Shown: piece after piece, positions 15,884-24,157 of the stretch
Numbering within the stretch: the first letter of the stretch is position 1
Layout: each line of letters starts with the position of its first letter
Source: Chloroflexota bacterium
Lineage (GTDB): Bacteria > Chloroflexota > Dehalococcoidia > JACPEP01
Assembly (NCBI GenBank): GCA_016183425.1
Contig: JACPEP010000018.1
Coordinates: 1-32,365, forward strand
Direction: 5' to 3'
DNA: 32,365 nt
Made by a program: the position numbers and the translations under genes
Notes under the pieces: model-generated
What the model was told of the DNA's origin: nothing
The model's database searches: none
The model's input: the letters and a program-made list of their open reading frames with translations, nothing else

Positions 15884-16534
15884 CTACTTACCTCGGGTTA
15901 TTGAAATACACAATGTCTCCGTTCCGTCCAGCCCGCGCAGAGAAGAGACCATGCCCCGGATGGTCTTGCTCATGATCTCTTTAACAAAGGGACTGAGGGG
16001 CACGTAGGCCCCTTCTGCGGTCATGGTGACCTCCTCTGGCTGTGACCGGGACAAAAGCTCTTTTCTCAGGAGATCCACCAGCCCGGTGACATCATCCAAA
16101 GGGAACTGGGGCACTGCTACATTCAATGTCTCGTCCGTGGCGATAGCCAGAAGCTCCCTGGGCTCACAGAGAAGCTCAGACCCCATCTCTTTCCGGTGAA
16201 CCTCCACCTTGTAGGCGGGGCCATGACGGTAGCCCTCTGTGAGGATGACGTCATACAAATCCCCCAGGAGCAAAGCGACCTCCTCCAGGAGGGCATCGTG
16301 GTCCATCCTTTTTATAAGGGCCAGCTTGTCTGGGGAGCTGATGACCACGGCATCGCTTCCGGCCTGGGTTAGGCGCCAGCTATCCTTTCCCGGCCGGTCG
16401 ATGTCGAAACCGTGGACGTCATGTTTAATGACCGCCAGGCGATAACCTTGCTTTTTTAGCTCCGGAATGAGACGCTCCAAGAGGCTGGTTTTGCCCACGT
16501 TGGATCGGCCCACAATAGAAAGGATCGGTGGCAT
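15884..16534 (-). CDS. mobB: Molybdopterin-guanine dinucleotide biosynthesis protein B
   Basis: 216 residues. GRSNVGKT at 9-16 is the P-loop, followed by the KHDVHGFDIDRPGKDSWR segment that is diagnostic of MobB, and VILTEGYRHGPAYKVEVHR near 96-114 as the second conserved block. It is a GTP-binding helper of MobA that assists guanylation of molybdopterin. The C-terminal ~55 residues beyond the core (containing YVPLSPFVKEIMSKTIRGM) are longer than in the E. coli protein and resemble a separate small helical extension. It starts 15 bases after moeA with AAAGGGG as ribosome site. Confidence 0.92.
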   Translation of the reverse strand: MPPILSIVGRSNVGKTSLLERLIPELKKQGYRLAVIKHDVHGFDIDRPGKDSWRLTQAGSDAVVISSPDKLALIKRMDHDALLEEVALLLGDLYDVILTEGYRHGPAYKVEVHRKEMGSELLCEPRELLAIATDETLNVAVPQFPLDDVTGLVDLLRKELLSRSQPEEVTMTAEGAYVPLSPFVKEIMSKTIRGMVSSLRGLDGTETLCISITRGK

Positions 16535-16549
16535 CTCTATACCCCTTTC

Positions 16550-17845
16550 CTACACAGCCTCGACACCTTTGTCGCGCAGCCAGCTATCTTCGCTCCAATC
16601 CAGCATCTGAACCTGAACCATGTCTCCGTCCTGGGCACTCGGCACCCCTTCGGGGATGACCACCAGCCCGTTGGCATAGGCCATGGAGGTAAGGATGCCG
16701 GAGCCTTGGGGGCCGGCGATGCGAGCAAAGTACCTCTCCCCTCGACGCCACACCTGGGCGCGGGCAAAGACCCGCCTGCCATCATCGTTGTTGATGCTAC
16801 CCTCCAGGGTAGCACGGATAGTGGGCAGGGGCAAGGGTTTCTTGCCCATCATCTTTCGGATAGCGGGCCGCCCGAACTGTTCGAAGGTAATCATAGAGCT
16901 TACCGGATTGCCCGGGAGTCCCAGATGGGGCACCCGTCGCCCCGGGGAAGCCCGGCTTTCTAATGTCCCGAAAGCCAGCGGCTTGCCTGGTCTCATGCAC
17001 ACCGTCCAGAAAGCGATCTGTCCATGAGCGGCCAGCACCTCCTTGACCACATCGTAGTCGCCACGGGAGACGCCGGCGGAAGTGACGAAGAGGTCGGCCT
17101 CCAGCCCCCGAAGAAGCTTTTCCTCCAAGGAAGGAAGGTCATCCTTAGCAATGCCCAGAAGGTGGGGCACACCGCCATGGCGCCTTACCTGGGAAGCCAG
17201 GCTGTAGGAATTGCTGTTATATATTTTCCCCGGCGCCAGGGGCTCACCCGCCTCCACCAGCTCATCCCCTGTAGCAAGTAGGACTACCACCGGCCGACGA
17301 ATGACAGATACGATGGCCCGACCCAAGGAAGCCAGCACCCCCACCTCGGCTGGCCGCAGAATGGTACCCTGTTCCAATATTAGCTGCCCTCGGGCGATGT
17401 CTTCTCCCGCCTGACGCACATTGGTTCCCGTTGCCACCTCTTGAAAAACAGCCACCTGAGACACCTGGTTTGCTCCCGCCTTCTTCTGCTCCACCTCATC
17501 GGTATCCTCAAAGGGAACCACGGCATCGGCCCCCTTCGGCAAAGGGGCGCCCGTCATTATGCGCACCGCGGTGCCCGTTCTCACCTCCACTTTGGGCAGA
17601 TATCCAGCGGCAACCTGGCCGATAACGGATAGGAAGCGAGGCGAAGTAGGAGAAGCCCCCCCGGTGCTTCTCGCCTGAACCGCATAGCCATCCATGGCGG
17701 AGTTGTCCAGAGGCGGAACATCGAAGGTGGAGTAAACATCCTCTGCCAGCACCTGGCCCAGACACTCCAGTAGCGGCTTGGCCTCCCGCTCCAAAACGGA
17801 GATGTAGCTCAGTATCTTGCCCAGGGCTTCTTCGACACTGATCAC
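16550..17845 (-). CDS. moeA: Molybdopterin molybdenumtransferase
   Basis: 431 residues from a GTG at 17845. This start is preferred because AAGGAG lies six bases upstream and the product then begins ISVEEALGKIL, as MoeA proteins normally do; an ATG at 17875 directly after the mobA stop would add 10 residues. Conserved blocks: DVPPLDNSAMDGYAV near 42-56, TGAPLPKGADAVVPFEDT near 98-115, ATGDELVEAGEPL near 193, TSAGVSRGDYDVVKEVL near 253, and HLGLPGNPVSSMITFEQF near 307. It inserts molybdate into adenylated molybdopterin. Middle gene of the mobA-moeA-mobB operon. Confidence 0.95.
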   Translation of the reverse strand: MISVEEALGKILSYISVLEREAKPLLECLGQVLAEDVYSTFDVPPLDNSAMDGYAVQARSTGGASPTSPRFLSVIGQVAAGYLPKVEVRTGTAVRIMTGAPLPKGADAVVPFEDTDEVEQKKAGANQVSQVAVFQEVATGTNVRQAGEDIARGQLILEQGTILRPAEVGVLASLGRAIVSVIRRPVVVLLATGDELVEAGEPLAPGKIYNSNSYSLASQVRRHGGVPHLLGIAKDDLPSLEEKLLRGLEADLFVTSAGVSRGDYDVVKEVLAAHGQIAFWTVCMRPGKPLAFGTLESRASPGRRVPHLGLPGNPVSSMITFEQFGRPAIRKMMGKKPLPLPTIRATLEGSINNDDGRRVFARAQVWRRGERYFARIAGPQGSGILTSMAYANGLVVIPEGVPSAQDGDMVQVQMLDWSEDSWLRDKGVEAV

Positions 17846-17875
17846 GGCACGCTCCTTACGGCTATCGCCGCCCAT

Positions 17876-18508
17876 CTATTCCTCATAGGGAGAGGTCGGT
17901 GCCATACCTCTAGCCAGCATGTGAGCCTTTTCCAGGTCAACAGCGTCGTTGATGTTGAAAAAGCTCAGTTGCTCCGGGTCTAGAGCGCTCACCTCCTCCT
18001 GGTTGAGATACCTTACCCGCACCTGAGACAAAAAGGAAATAATCTTAAGTTGGCCGCGGCGCAAAGAATCCTCCATGGGGCCAAGACAGTTTTTGGAATA
18101 GATGGCGTGAAGGGGCTCCATCTCTCCGTCCCGCCAAGGGATAACTACATCAAAGTCAGAAGCAAGGGTTACCATGTAGCGGAGAAGAGACAGGTTTAGA
18201 AAGGGCATATCACAGGCGACCACCAGGCTGTGAAACAAAGCGGCAGCCATCAGGCCGGAGTATAAACCGCCCAGAGAGCCCATATTAGGATAGATGTCGG
18301 TGACCAGCCTTACCCCCTGAGGAAGGCCGGCCACCCCTCGCTCACCATCTAGCACCACGACCCTGTCCTGACTTAAAGGGGCCAGCATTCGGAGAACTCT
18401 GGCCAGGAGGGTTTCCCCCTCCAGCTTCTCGGTGGCCTTGTCCCTTCCCAAACGACGGCTTTTCCCTCCCGCCAGCACTACAACGCTTATGGGCCACACG
18501 CCACTCAT
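17876..18508 (-). CDS. mobA: Molybdenum cofactor guanylyltransferase
   Basis: 210 residues. The N-terminal VVLAGGKSRRLGRDKA is the nucleotidyltransferase signature that binds GTP. ACDMPFL near 118 carries the metal-binding aspartate. INDAVDLEKA near 187 matches the family C-terminal NTPEDL-type motif in weaker form. It links GMP to Mo-molybdopterin to give the dinucleotide cofactor used by DMSO-reductase-family enzymes, including those that pair with NrfD-type membrane subunits. First gene of the operon, divergent from iorA, with promoter at 18548-18576 and a hairpin immediately before its ATG. Confidence 0.93.
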   Translation of the reverse strand: MSGVWPISVVVLAGGKSRRLGRDKATEKLEGETLLARVLRMLAPLSQDRVVVLDGERGVAGLPQGVRLVTDIYPNMGSLGGLYSGLMAAALFHSLVVACDMPFLNLSLLRYMVTLASDFDVVIPWRDGEMEPLHAIYSKNCLGPMEDSLRRGQLKIISFLSQVRVRYLNQEEVSALDPEQLSFFNINDAVDLEKAHMLARGMAPTSPYEE

Positions 18509-18532
18509 TTTGTCCTTCCCTTCTAGGACAAA
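18509..18532 (-). promoter_or_regulatory. Hairpin abutting the mobA start codon
   Basis: TTTGTCC (18509-18515) and GGACAAA (18526-18532) form a perfect 7-bp stem directly next to the ATG. The ribosome site (AAGGGAAGG) is partly in the 10-base loop. It may tune translation of mobA. It does not match the large molybdenum-cofactor riboswitch. Confidence 0.4.
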
Positions 18533-18547
18533 TATTATTTTATCACT

Positions 18548-18576
18548 GGTATACCCCTTTGACCAAGAGCAGTCAA
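18548..18576 (-). promoter_or_regulatory. Promoter of the mobA-moeA-mobB operon
   Basis: Minus-strand TTGACT (18571-18576), 17-base spacer, TATACC (18548-18553). Transcription would start near 18541, about 33 bases before mobA. Confidence 0.55.
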
Positions 18577-18608
18577 AACTCCTCTGGTGAGGATGTTTTA
18601 TGTAAACA

Positions 18609-18637
18609 TTGCTATCCCAAGTAAGCTGGTTTATAAT
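18609..18637 (+). promoter_or_regulatory. Promoter of iorAB
   Basis: TTGCTA (18609-18614), 17-base spacer, TATAAT (18632-18637). It is divergent from the mobA promoter, and the two -35 boxes are about 32 bases apart. Confidence 0.6.
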
Positions 18638-18644
18638 TAAAGCT

Positions 18645-18663
18645 GGCCCGCCGTCAGCGGGCC
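18645..18663 (+). promoter_or_regulatory. GC-rich hairpin at the 5' end of the iorAB transcript
   Basis: GGCCCGC (18645-18651), loop CGTCA, GCGGGCC (18657-18663), followed by AAAAAA. It begins about 8 bases after the -10 box, so the stem would be the very 5' end of the mRNA, a position that often stabilises transcripts. The A run is on the wrong side for a terminator in either direction. Confidence 0.45.
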
Positions 18664-18709
18664 AAAAAAGTGCTTGTCAAGGATGGCCCGATAAGGGAAC
18701 TCGCTGACT

Positions 18710-20638
18710 GTGTCAACCTCCAACCGAATGTATCTCACCGGCGACCAGGCGGTGGCCCGGGGCGCTCTGGAAGCGGGGGTGGCGGTGGCTACCGGCTACC
18801 CTGGCAATCCCTCGACACGAGCCATCGATTTTCTCCTCCCCCACGCTCATAAAGGCTCCCTGTACGCGGAATGGAGCGTGAACGAAAAGGTGGCCGTGGA
18901 GGTGGCGGCGGGAGCCGCCTGGGCAGGCCAAAGGTCCCTGGTAGCCATGAAGATGTCTGGCCTCAACGTAGCCGCCGACTCCCTTCTCTCCATAGCTCAC
19001 AGCGGCACTCGGGGCGGCCTGGTCATCTATGTGGCCGACGATGTCAATGCCTACTACGGCATGGTGGAGCAGGACTCCCGCTACTATGCCCTAATGGCCT
19101 GTCTTCCCACCCTTATGCCCGCCGATCCCCAGGAGGCTAAGGACCTGGCCCGTTTCGCCTTTCAACTCTCTGAGGTGGTGGGAACCCCCATTCTCCTCCG
19201 CTCCACCACTAACATAGCCAATGCCTTTCAGGACGTGACGGTTGAAGAGCCACAGGCGTTGATACGAGAAGCCACCTTTCAGCGACAGCCGGAGATCTAT
19301 ACCAAGGCTATCTCCTCTTGGTGCGTGACCCAGCACCAAAACGCCTTGGAGCGGTTATCCCAGGTCGCCTCTCATTTGGGTCCCTTGAATCCGTTGAAAA
19401 TCGCCCCCTCATCTCCCTACGGCGTCATCGCCTGCGGCCTTCCCTGGCAATATCTTCAGGAGGTGGTCTCTTCTTGGGGAATAGCCCTCTCCACTCTAAA
19501 GGTAGACTCCTTCAGCCCTCTACCGGAGGATAAAATAGCGGCTCTCTTGAGAGAGGTAAAGGATGTCCTCGTTTTAGAGGAGCTGGAGCCGTTGGTGGAG
19601 GATCAGACTAAAAAAATCGCCTGGGAGAGGGGGCTTTCTCCCCGCATCCGGGGCAAAGGAGACAACACCCTGCCTCGCACCGGAGACTATTCCCTGGAGA
19701 TGATAGCCGGTGCCTTAGGCAAGATGCTGAATAGGGCACCGCCTCCTCGTAAGCAGGAAGAGGTATTACAGCGAGCCCGGACCCTATCCGTAGCTCGCAA
19801 GCTGGAGTTCTGCCCGGGCTGTCCCCATCGTGTCACCTACTATGCCATAAACCAGGCCATCGAACAGTTGGGTTTACCTCGAGAGGAAACCATTACCACC
19901 GGCGATATAGGTTGCACAATCATTGGCATGAGCGAGCCTCAAAATACCTGCTGGACAGAGGTAGCCATGGGGGCCAGTATCCCCCTGGCCCAGGGGATGA
20001 AGCTGTCCGGAATAGATAGGCCCCTACTGGCAGCCATAGGCGATGGCACCTTCTATCACGCCGGCATCCCTGGCCTCCTTAACGCCGTTCAAAGTGGCGT
20101 CAACCTCACCATCATCGTTATGGACAATAGTTACATAGCCATGACGGGGCACCAACCCCATCCCGGAACGGGCCGCAACCCTCTAGGAGAGAAAAGACCC
20201 ACCGCTGACATCGTCTCTTTAGCACTGGCCTGTGGAGTGCAACACGTTACCCCTGTCAACCCCTTTCGTGTGACAGCTACCGTAGAGGCCATAGAAAGGG
20301 CCATTAAATACCCTGGCGTGGCGGTGGTAGTGGCCCAGGCCGAATGCGCCTATACCGATAGGCGCTTCCACCTGCCCTACCGGGTTAAGGAGGGTCGCTG
20401 CCCCGCCGATAAAAGCTGTGGCGTGGCTTGTCTCTACCAGGTGGGTTGCACTGGTGTTGAGGAAAGGGATAGTGGCGCGGTCATCCTAGAAAAGCAATGT
20501 CGCGGGTGTGGCCTCTGCGCTGCCGCCTGTCCCCACAACGCCATCGGGCGAGATTACTCGTGGCCGACCGTAAAACAAGCGGCAAGTCGATACTGGCGGT
20601 CTCGGGGGAGCCGAACTATCGTCCCTATGGAGCATTAG
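18710..20638 (+). CDS. iorA: Indolepyruvate:ferredoxin oxidoreductase, alpha subunit
   Basis: 642 residues. ATGYPGNPST near 28-37 opens the pyrimidine-binding domain. FCPGCPHR near 365 and TTGDIGCTIIGM near 398 lead into the thiamine-diphosphate motif GDGTFYHAG near 444 with the closing MDNSYIAMTG. The C-terminus is ferredoxin-like: a first Cys group CPADKSCGVAC near 564 and CRGCGLCAAACPHNAI near 597. The enzyme oxidatively decarboxylates aryl pyruvates made by transamination of aromatic amino acids to acyl-CoA, reducing ferredoxin; it is oxygen-sensitive and typical of anaerobes. The GTG start is weakly supported (AAGGG twelve bases upstream); an ATG at 18728 is the alternative and coincides with the start of conserved sequence. 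Confidence 0.93.
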   Translation: MSTSNRMYLTGDQAVARGALEAGVAVATGYPGNPSTRAIDFLLPHAHKGSLYAEWSVNEKVAVEVAAGAAWAGQRSLVAMKMSGLNVAADSLLSIAHSGTRGGLVIYVADDVNAYYGMVEQDSRYYALMACLPTLMPADPQEAKDLARFAFQLSEVVGTPILLRSTTNIANAFQDVTVEEPQALIREATFQRQPEIYTKAISSWCVTQHQNALERLSQVASHLGPLNPLKIAPSSPYGVIACGLPWQYLQEVVSSWGIALSTLKVDSFSPLPEDKIAALLREVKDVLVLEELEPLVEDQTKKIAWERGLSPRIRGKGDNTLPRTGDYSLEMIAGALGKMLNRAPPPRKQEEVLQRARTLSVARKLEFCPGCPHRVTYYAINQAIEQLGLPREETITTGDIGCTIIGMSEPQNTCWTEVAMGASIPLAQGMKLSGIDRPLLAAIGDGTFYHAGIPGLLNAVQSGVNLTIIVMDNSYIAMTGHQPHPGTGRNPLGEKRPTADIVSLALACGVQHVTPVNPFRVTATVEAIERAIKYPGVAVVVAQAECAYTDRRFHLPYRVKEGRCPADKSCGVACLYQVGCTGVEERDSGAVILEKQCRGCGLCAAACPHNAIGRDYSWPTVKQAASRYWRSRGSRTIVPMEH

Positions 20639-21274
20639 TTGACCAACCTTGTTATAGTGGGCGTCGGCGGCCAGCGGGTGATAACCTTGGGCAACCTCAT
20701 AGCCCGTTGTGCCCTGGAGGCGGGGCTTACCGTGCGAGGGCACGCCCAATCCAGCCTGGCCGTTCTGGGAGGCTCGGTTACCTATCACCTAAGGCTGGGC
20801 CCCAGCTACAGCCCCTTTGTGCCCCACGGGCAAGCGGATGTGATTCTCGCCCTGGAATTGGCGGAGACGTTGCGAGCCGTGCCCTACATCAAGGATGGCG
20901 GCCTGGCCTTGGTGAGCGAAGACAAAAAGGCGCCCATGAACCTGATCCTGTCCCATGCTCATTACCCCACCCCTGAGGAGGTAGCCCAAATCTACCGCCA
21001 TCTAGGGGCTCGCTTCATCTTGCTGCCGAAGGAAAACCAAAAGACCCAGAAGGGGCGGGCCCTTCCCGAGGCCTGGCGTCTGCTGGGAGTCATGAGCGCC
21101 GTCACGTCCTTCTGGAGTCGGAAGAAGATAGAAGAGACCATCGCCGCCTACCGGCCCCGGGAGGCGTCTCTTAATCTAGCCGCCTTCCGGCGCGGCTATC
21201 AACTGGCCCAGGAGATAGAGGCAAAGGCTGCCGCTTCTTCACCAATAGAGAAGGCGGCTTCCGCCGGAAAGTAA
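20639..21274 (+). CDS. iorB: Indolepyruvate:ferredoxin oxidoreductase, beta subunit
   Basis: 211 residues. The TTG start immediately follows the iorA TAG, so translation is coupled. The opening LVIVGVGGQRVITLGNLIAR is the gamma-type domain of 2-oxoacid oxidoreductases, with GGQR in place of the usual GGQG. VRGHAQSSLAVLGGSVTYHLR near 32-52 and ADVILALELAETLRA near 66-80 are the expected CoA/dimer interface blocks. It forms the catalytic heterodimer with IorA. Its stop is six bases from the convergent MFS gene. Confidence 0.9.
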   Translation: MTNLVIVGVGGQRVITLGNLIARCALEAGLTVRGHAQSSLAVLGGSVTYHLRLGPSYSPFVPHGQADVILALELAETLRAVPYIKDGGLALVSEDKKAPMNLILSHAHYPTPEEVAQIYRHLGARFILLPKENQKTQKGRALPEAWRLLGVMSAVTSFWSRKKIEETIAAYRPREASLNLAAFRRGYQLAQEIEAKAAASSPIEKAASAGK

Positions 21275-21280
21275 CATCCC

Positions 21281-22522
21281 TTAGCTGAGCCGCATGAGGA
21301 AGGGGCGTCGCAGCATAACGGCCAGGGAGAAGATAAGCCATAGGCCACCAAAAAGGGCCAAGGCGAGGGGCACCCCCCAGAGGCTACCCACCGCCCCCAT
21401 GACTAGATTGCCTATAGACATCAGGCCCCCCGCCAGCATCATGTAGACGCTCATTACCCTTCCCCGAAGACGGTCGGGGATGACGCTTTGAATGATAGTG
21501 TTACTTACGGCCATGTAGGAGGATGTGCCAGCACCGATGCTGAAGGCGGCCACCAGAGAGATGAGATACCAGGATGTGCCCGCGAGAAAAATAGGCGTCA
21601 GACCGCTGCCCAAGGTGGTAACCAGGAGAAGAAGGCCCTTACCGTTGAAGTTTCCCAGAGAAGCCAGGATCAGGGTGCCCCCCAACCCCCCCAATCCCAG
21701 GCTCACCACAATCAGGCTGAAGGTGGAAGCATCACCACCCAGGATATCTCGGGCAAAAGTGGGCAGAATGGCGTCGGTGGACATAGTCAGGGTGCAGTGT
21801 CCGCTTACCAAAACGATTATGAATAGGGCCGTGGGGTTTGTGGGGATGTACTGGAATCCCTCTCTCAAGTTATGCCACAGGTTGGCGTGCAGGGTGGCCG
21901 GATCGGAAGGCACCGTTATCACACGAGTAGTTACCCAGGTGCTCAAGGCGTAGGCTCCTGCCCCCAGGTAGAAACAGGCCTGTATCCCCAGAATGGCGAT
22001 CATAGGTCCCGCCGCCAGCGGCCCTAGAACCTGGGTGCCGTTTCGCGCCAAAGTGTTCAAGGCAATGGCATTCAGCAGGTCCTCCCGGGACACCAGGTTG
22101 GGCACGAGAGACTGGACGCCAGGGACATCCACCGAGCGCCCCACTCCCGCCAAAAAGGAAAGAACAATAATATGCCACACCTCCAACATACCAGTACCAG
22201 TAAGCACGGCTAAAAATAAAGCGATCAGGGCTCCCACACCTCGGGCTGCGATCACCAGATTACGTCGGTTCACCCTATCTACTATCACCCCCGCCAAGGG
22301 TGAGAAAATAAGCTGAGGTATCAAAGCTGAAAAGGTGACCAGACCCACCATAAAGGCGGAGTCGGTCATCTGAAGCACTAGCCACCCCCGTGCCACCATC
22401 ACCACCCACCACCCGGTAAACCAGAACATGCTGCCCAACCATAGATTTCGGTAGTCCTTATATTGCAAGGCGCGAAAGGTAGGTAGTCCAGAGCGGGGTA
22501 ACTCGGTCAGCGGGTGAAGGAT
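21281..22522 (-). CDS. MFS exporter (EntS-like), probable non-standard start
   Basis: About 413 residues if translation begins at an ATC codon (22522) that stands five bases after AGGAGG. No ATG, GTG or TTG occurs in frame before a TTG at 22468, which is 60 bases from the ribosome site. The segment upstream of that TTG (LPRSG..LPTFRAL) aligns with the N-terminus of the upstream paralogue (LPRSR..IRTFHAL), so it belongs to the protein. Twelve membrane helices; ADRVxKR-type loop present as VDRVNRRN after TM2, and PDRLRGRVMSVY near the second half. Drug, siderophore or lipid export is typical of this MFS_3 group. Coupled to the preceding MFS gene, whose TGA overlaps the ribosome site. Confidence 0.82.
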   Translation of the reverse strand: MLHPLTELPRSGLPTFRALQYKDYRNLWLGSMFWFTGWWVVMVARGWLVLQMTDSAFMVGLVTFSALIPQLIFSPLAGVIVDRVNRRNLVIAARGVGALIALFLAVLTGTGMLEVWHIIVLSFLAGVGRSVDVPGVQSLVPNLVSREDLLNAIALNTLARNGTQVLGPLAAGPMIAILGIQACFYLGAGAYALSTWVTTRVITVPSDPATLHANLWHNLREGFQYIPTNPTALFIIVLVSGHCTLTMSTDAILPTFARDILGGDASTFSLIVVSLGLGGLGGTLILASLGNFNGKGLLLLVTTLGSGLTPIFLAGTSWYLISLVAAFSIGAGTSSYMAVSNTIIQSVIPDRLRGRVMSVYMMLAGGLMSIGNLVMGAVGSLWGVPLALALFGGLWLIFSLAVMLRRPFLMRLS

Positions 22523-22532
22523 GGCGTCCTCC

Positions 22533-23789
22533 TCAATCCAGACGACGCAACTGGGGCGCTGTACTCCCCACTATCAAAATGAAAATAATGCCTATCAAAG
22601 CGAGAATGGTCACCGCTAGGGGAGCGCTGGTGAACTCGGCGATGGTGCCGGCAATAGTTACGGCGAAGGGCTGCAAGGCCTGGTCCATGGTGAACATACT
22701 TGTGATGCGCCCGTAGAAAGCCTCTGGAGTAAGATGGAAGAGTACCGTGTTGGCCACCGCCCTGGCCACGGAGTTGCCCATCCCCAACAGAAACAGCATC
22801 ATAAGGCTCAAGGGAAAGAGGGTGGATAAAGCAAAGCCAAGAAGGCCAACCTCGAAGAGGAGAATGCCCGCCAAGATAACCCACCCTTTACGGCGAACAT
22901 TGCCTAAAGTTGCCATGGTGGCAGCCCCGGTCACCGAACCGAATCCGGCGGCAGAGGTAAGGAGGCCCAAGCCAGAGCTCCCCACTTTCAACACTTGGTC
23001 GGCAAAAATGGGCATAAGGGTCATGTAAGCCCAACCGAAGGTTAAAGGCCCCAGGATAATGGCCAGAATAGCCAAGACCAAAGCATTTCCGGCGGCAAAA
23101 CGGAAGCCTTCTTTTAGATTCCTTACTACAGAGTCTCGCTTTGCTCTGGAAGCCACGGGCCGCGTCCTCAGCAACGCGGTGGTTACTATGACCACTAAAT
23201 AGATCCCGCCCGAGACATAATAGACGCCACCGACGCCGATGAAGGAGATGAGAATGCCAGCTAAGGCCGGACCGAAGACGCGGGTAATGTTCATCGCTGC
23301 CTGATTCAGGGATACTCCATTCATCAGGTTCTCTTTGTCCACCAGCTCCGGGACCATGGATGAGCGCACCGGCTGAGCGAAGGCCATAGATATCCCCATG
23401 AGAAACCCGTTGACATAGACGTGCCACACCTGCACAGCGCCAAAGGTTATAAGGAGGGCAAGAGAAAACTTGAGAAGCATGGTTGCTATGCTAGTGTAGA
23501 TAAGAAGCCGCCTCTTATCTACCCGGTCTGCCATGACCCCGGCCAAGAGACCAAAGAGGAGGAGTGGTGTTGCTCTGAAAACCTGCACCAGGCCGAGGAG
23601 AAAAGGAGAACCAGTCATTTCATACACGAGCCAGCTCCGGGCGACTCCTTCTATCCAGAGGGATAGGGAATGAGCAAATTGGGCCGACCACAGGAGACGA
23701 AAGTCCCGATAGCGCAGGGCATGGAACGTCCGAATCTGTAGGATGGCCGCGCTCCGGCTCCGGGGCAAGGTTTGCTCTTTTCTGAACAT
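22533..23789 (-). CDS. MFS exporter (EntS-like), first of a tandem pair
   Basis: 418 residues from the ATG at 23789 (a TTG at 23792 is adjacent). Twelve membrane helices; conserved ALRYRDFRLLWSAQF opening, VMADRVDKRRLL loop after TM2, and FYGRITSMFTM in the second half. It resembles the enterobactin-exporter/macrolide-efflux group of the major facilitator superfamily; substrate unknown. The next gene is a paralogue with the same domain plan (ALQYKDYRNLWLGSMF), so the two arose by duplication and may work as a pair. Own promoter at 23858-23886. Confidence 0.88.
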   Translation of the reverse strand: MFRKEQTLPRSRSAAILQIRTFHALRYRDFRLLWSAQFAHSLSLWIEGVARSWLVYEMTGSPFLLGLVQVFRATPLLLFGLLAGVMADRVDKRRLLIYTSIATMLLKFSLALLITFGAVQVWHVYVNGFLMGISMAFAQPVRSSMVPELVDKENLMNGVSLNQAAMNITRVFGPALAGILISFIGVGGVYYVSGGIYLVVIVTTALLRTRPVASRAKRDSVVRNLKEGFRFAAGNALVLAILAIILGPLTFGWAYMTLMPIFADQVLKVGSSGLGLLTSAAGFGSVTGAATMATLGNVRRKGWVILAGILLFEVGLLGFALSTLFPLSLMMLFLLGMGNSVARAVANTVLFHLTPEAFYGRITSMFTMDQALQPFAVTIAGTIAEFTSAPLAVTILALIGIIFILIVGSTAPQLRRLD

Positions 23790-23812
23790 CAACTCGTCTT
23801 CCTGGAACTTCC

Positions 23813-23832
23813 CCGCGGGCCCTCGCCCGTGG
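23813..23832 (-). promoter_or_regulatory. Leader hairpin before the MFS pair
   Basis: CCGCGGGC (23813-23820) and GCCCGTGG (23825-23832) pair with one wobble around CCTC. It lies in the predicted 5' leader of the MFS mRNA, about 25 bases before the start codon. No known riboswitch pattern. Confidence 0.35.
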
Positions 23833-23857
23833 TTATTCGGCGACGGAGAATAAGGGC

Positions 23858-23886
23858 ATGATAAGGATATTTCCCCCCAGCGTCAA
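23858..23886 (-). promoter_or_regulatory. Promoter of the MFS pair
   Basis: Minus-strand TTGACG (23881-23886), 17-base spacer, TATCAT (23858-23863). Leader of about 60 bases before the ATG at 23789. Confidence 0.55.
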
Positions 23887-24157
23887 GTTGTCTGTTGTCT
23901 TGAGTCTATCAGCGGTTATCGTGCATCGTTATGGAGCGTACTACATTTCCCTGACCGCCAGACTCCCCATTCGTGTATTGTTTTTTACTAGCTTATGATA
24001 TAAAATCATTTGTAGAAGATTTCTCAATCATCAAAAAGACTATCATTGGGGAGAGTAGGCCCTTCAAAAGAAGAGGACAGGGTAGCGGAGGGCTTGGCTC
24101 CAGAACTGCTACGAAAGATAAAGACTACTTGCGACAAGGCCATTTCTACGGCCTGGC
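23887..24157. other. Gene-free divergent intergenic region
   Basis: Together with 23790-23886 this is a ~370-base space between the MFS pair and the sensor kinase. It holds both promoters. Direct TGTCTgttGTCT motifs occur near 23888-23903. An 85-codon frame at 23973-24230 overlaps the kinase start and is not credible. Confidence 0.5.
23978..24006 (+). promoter_or_regulatory. Candidate promoter of the two-component system
   Basis: TTGTTT (23978-23983), 17-base spacer, TAAAAT (24001-24006), in an AT-rich stretch. The leader to the kinase start would be about 145 bases. Confidence 0.35.

Noticed and set aside
18645-18663. Hairpin read as a transcription terminator
   Set aside because: The run of six A lies after the stem on the plus strand and no T run follows on either strand.
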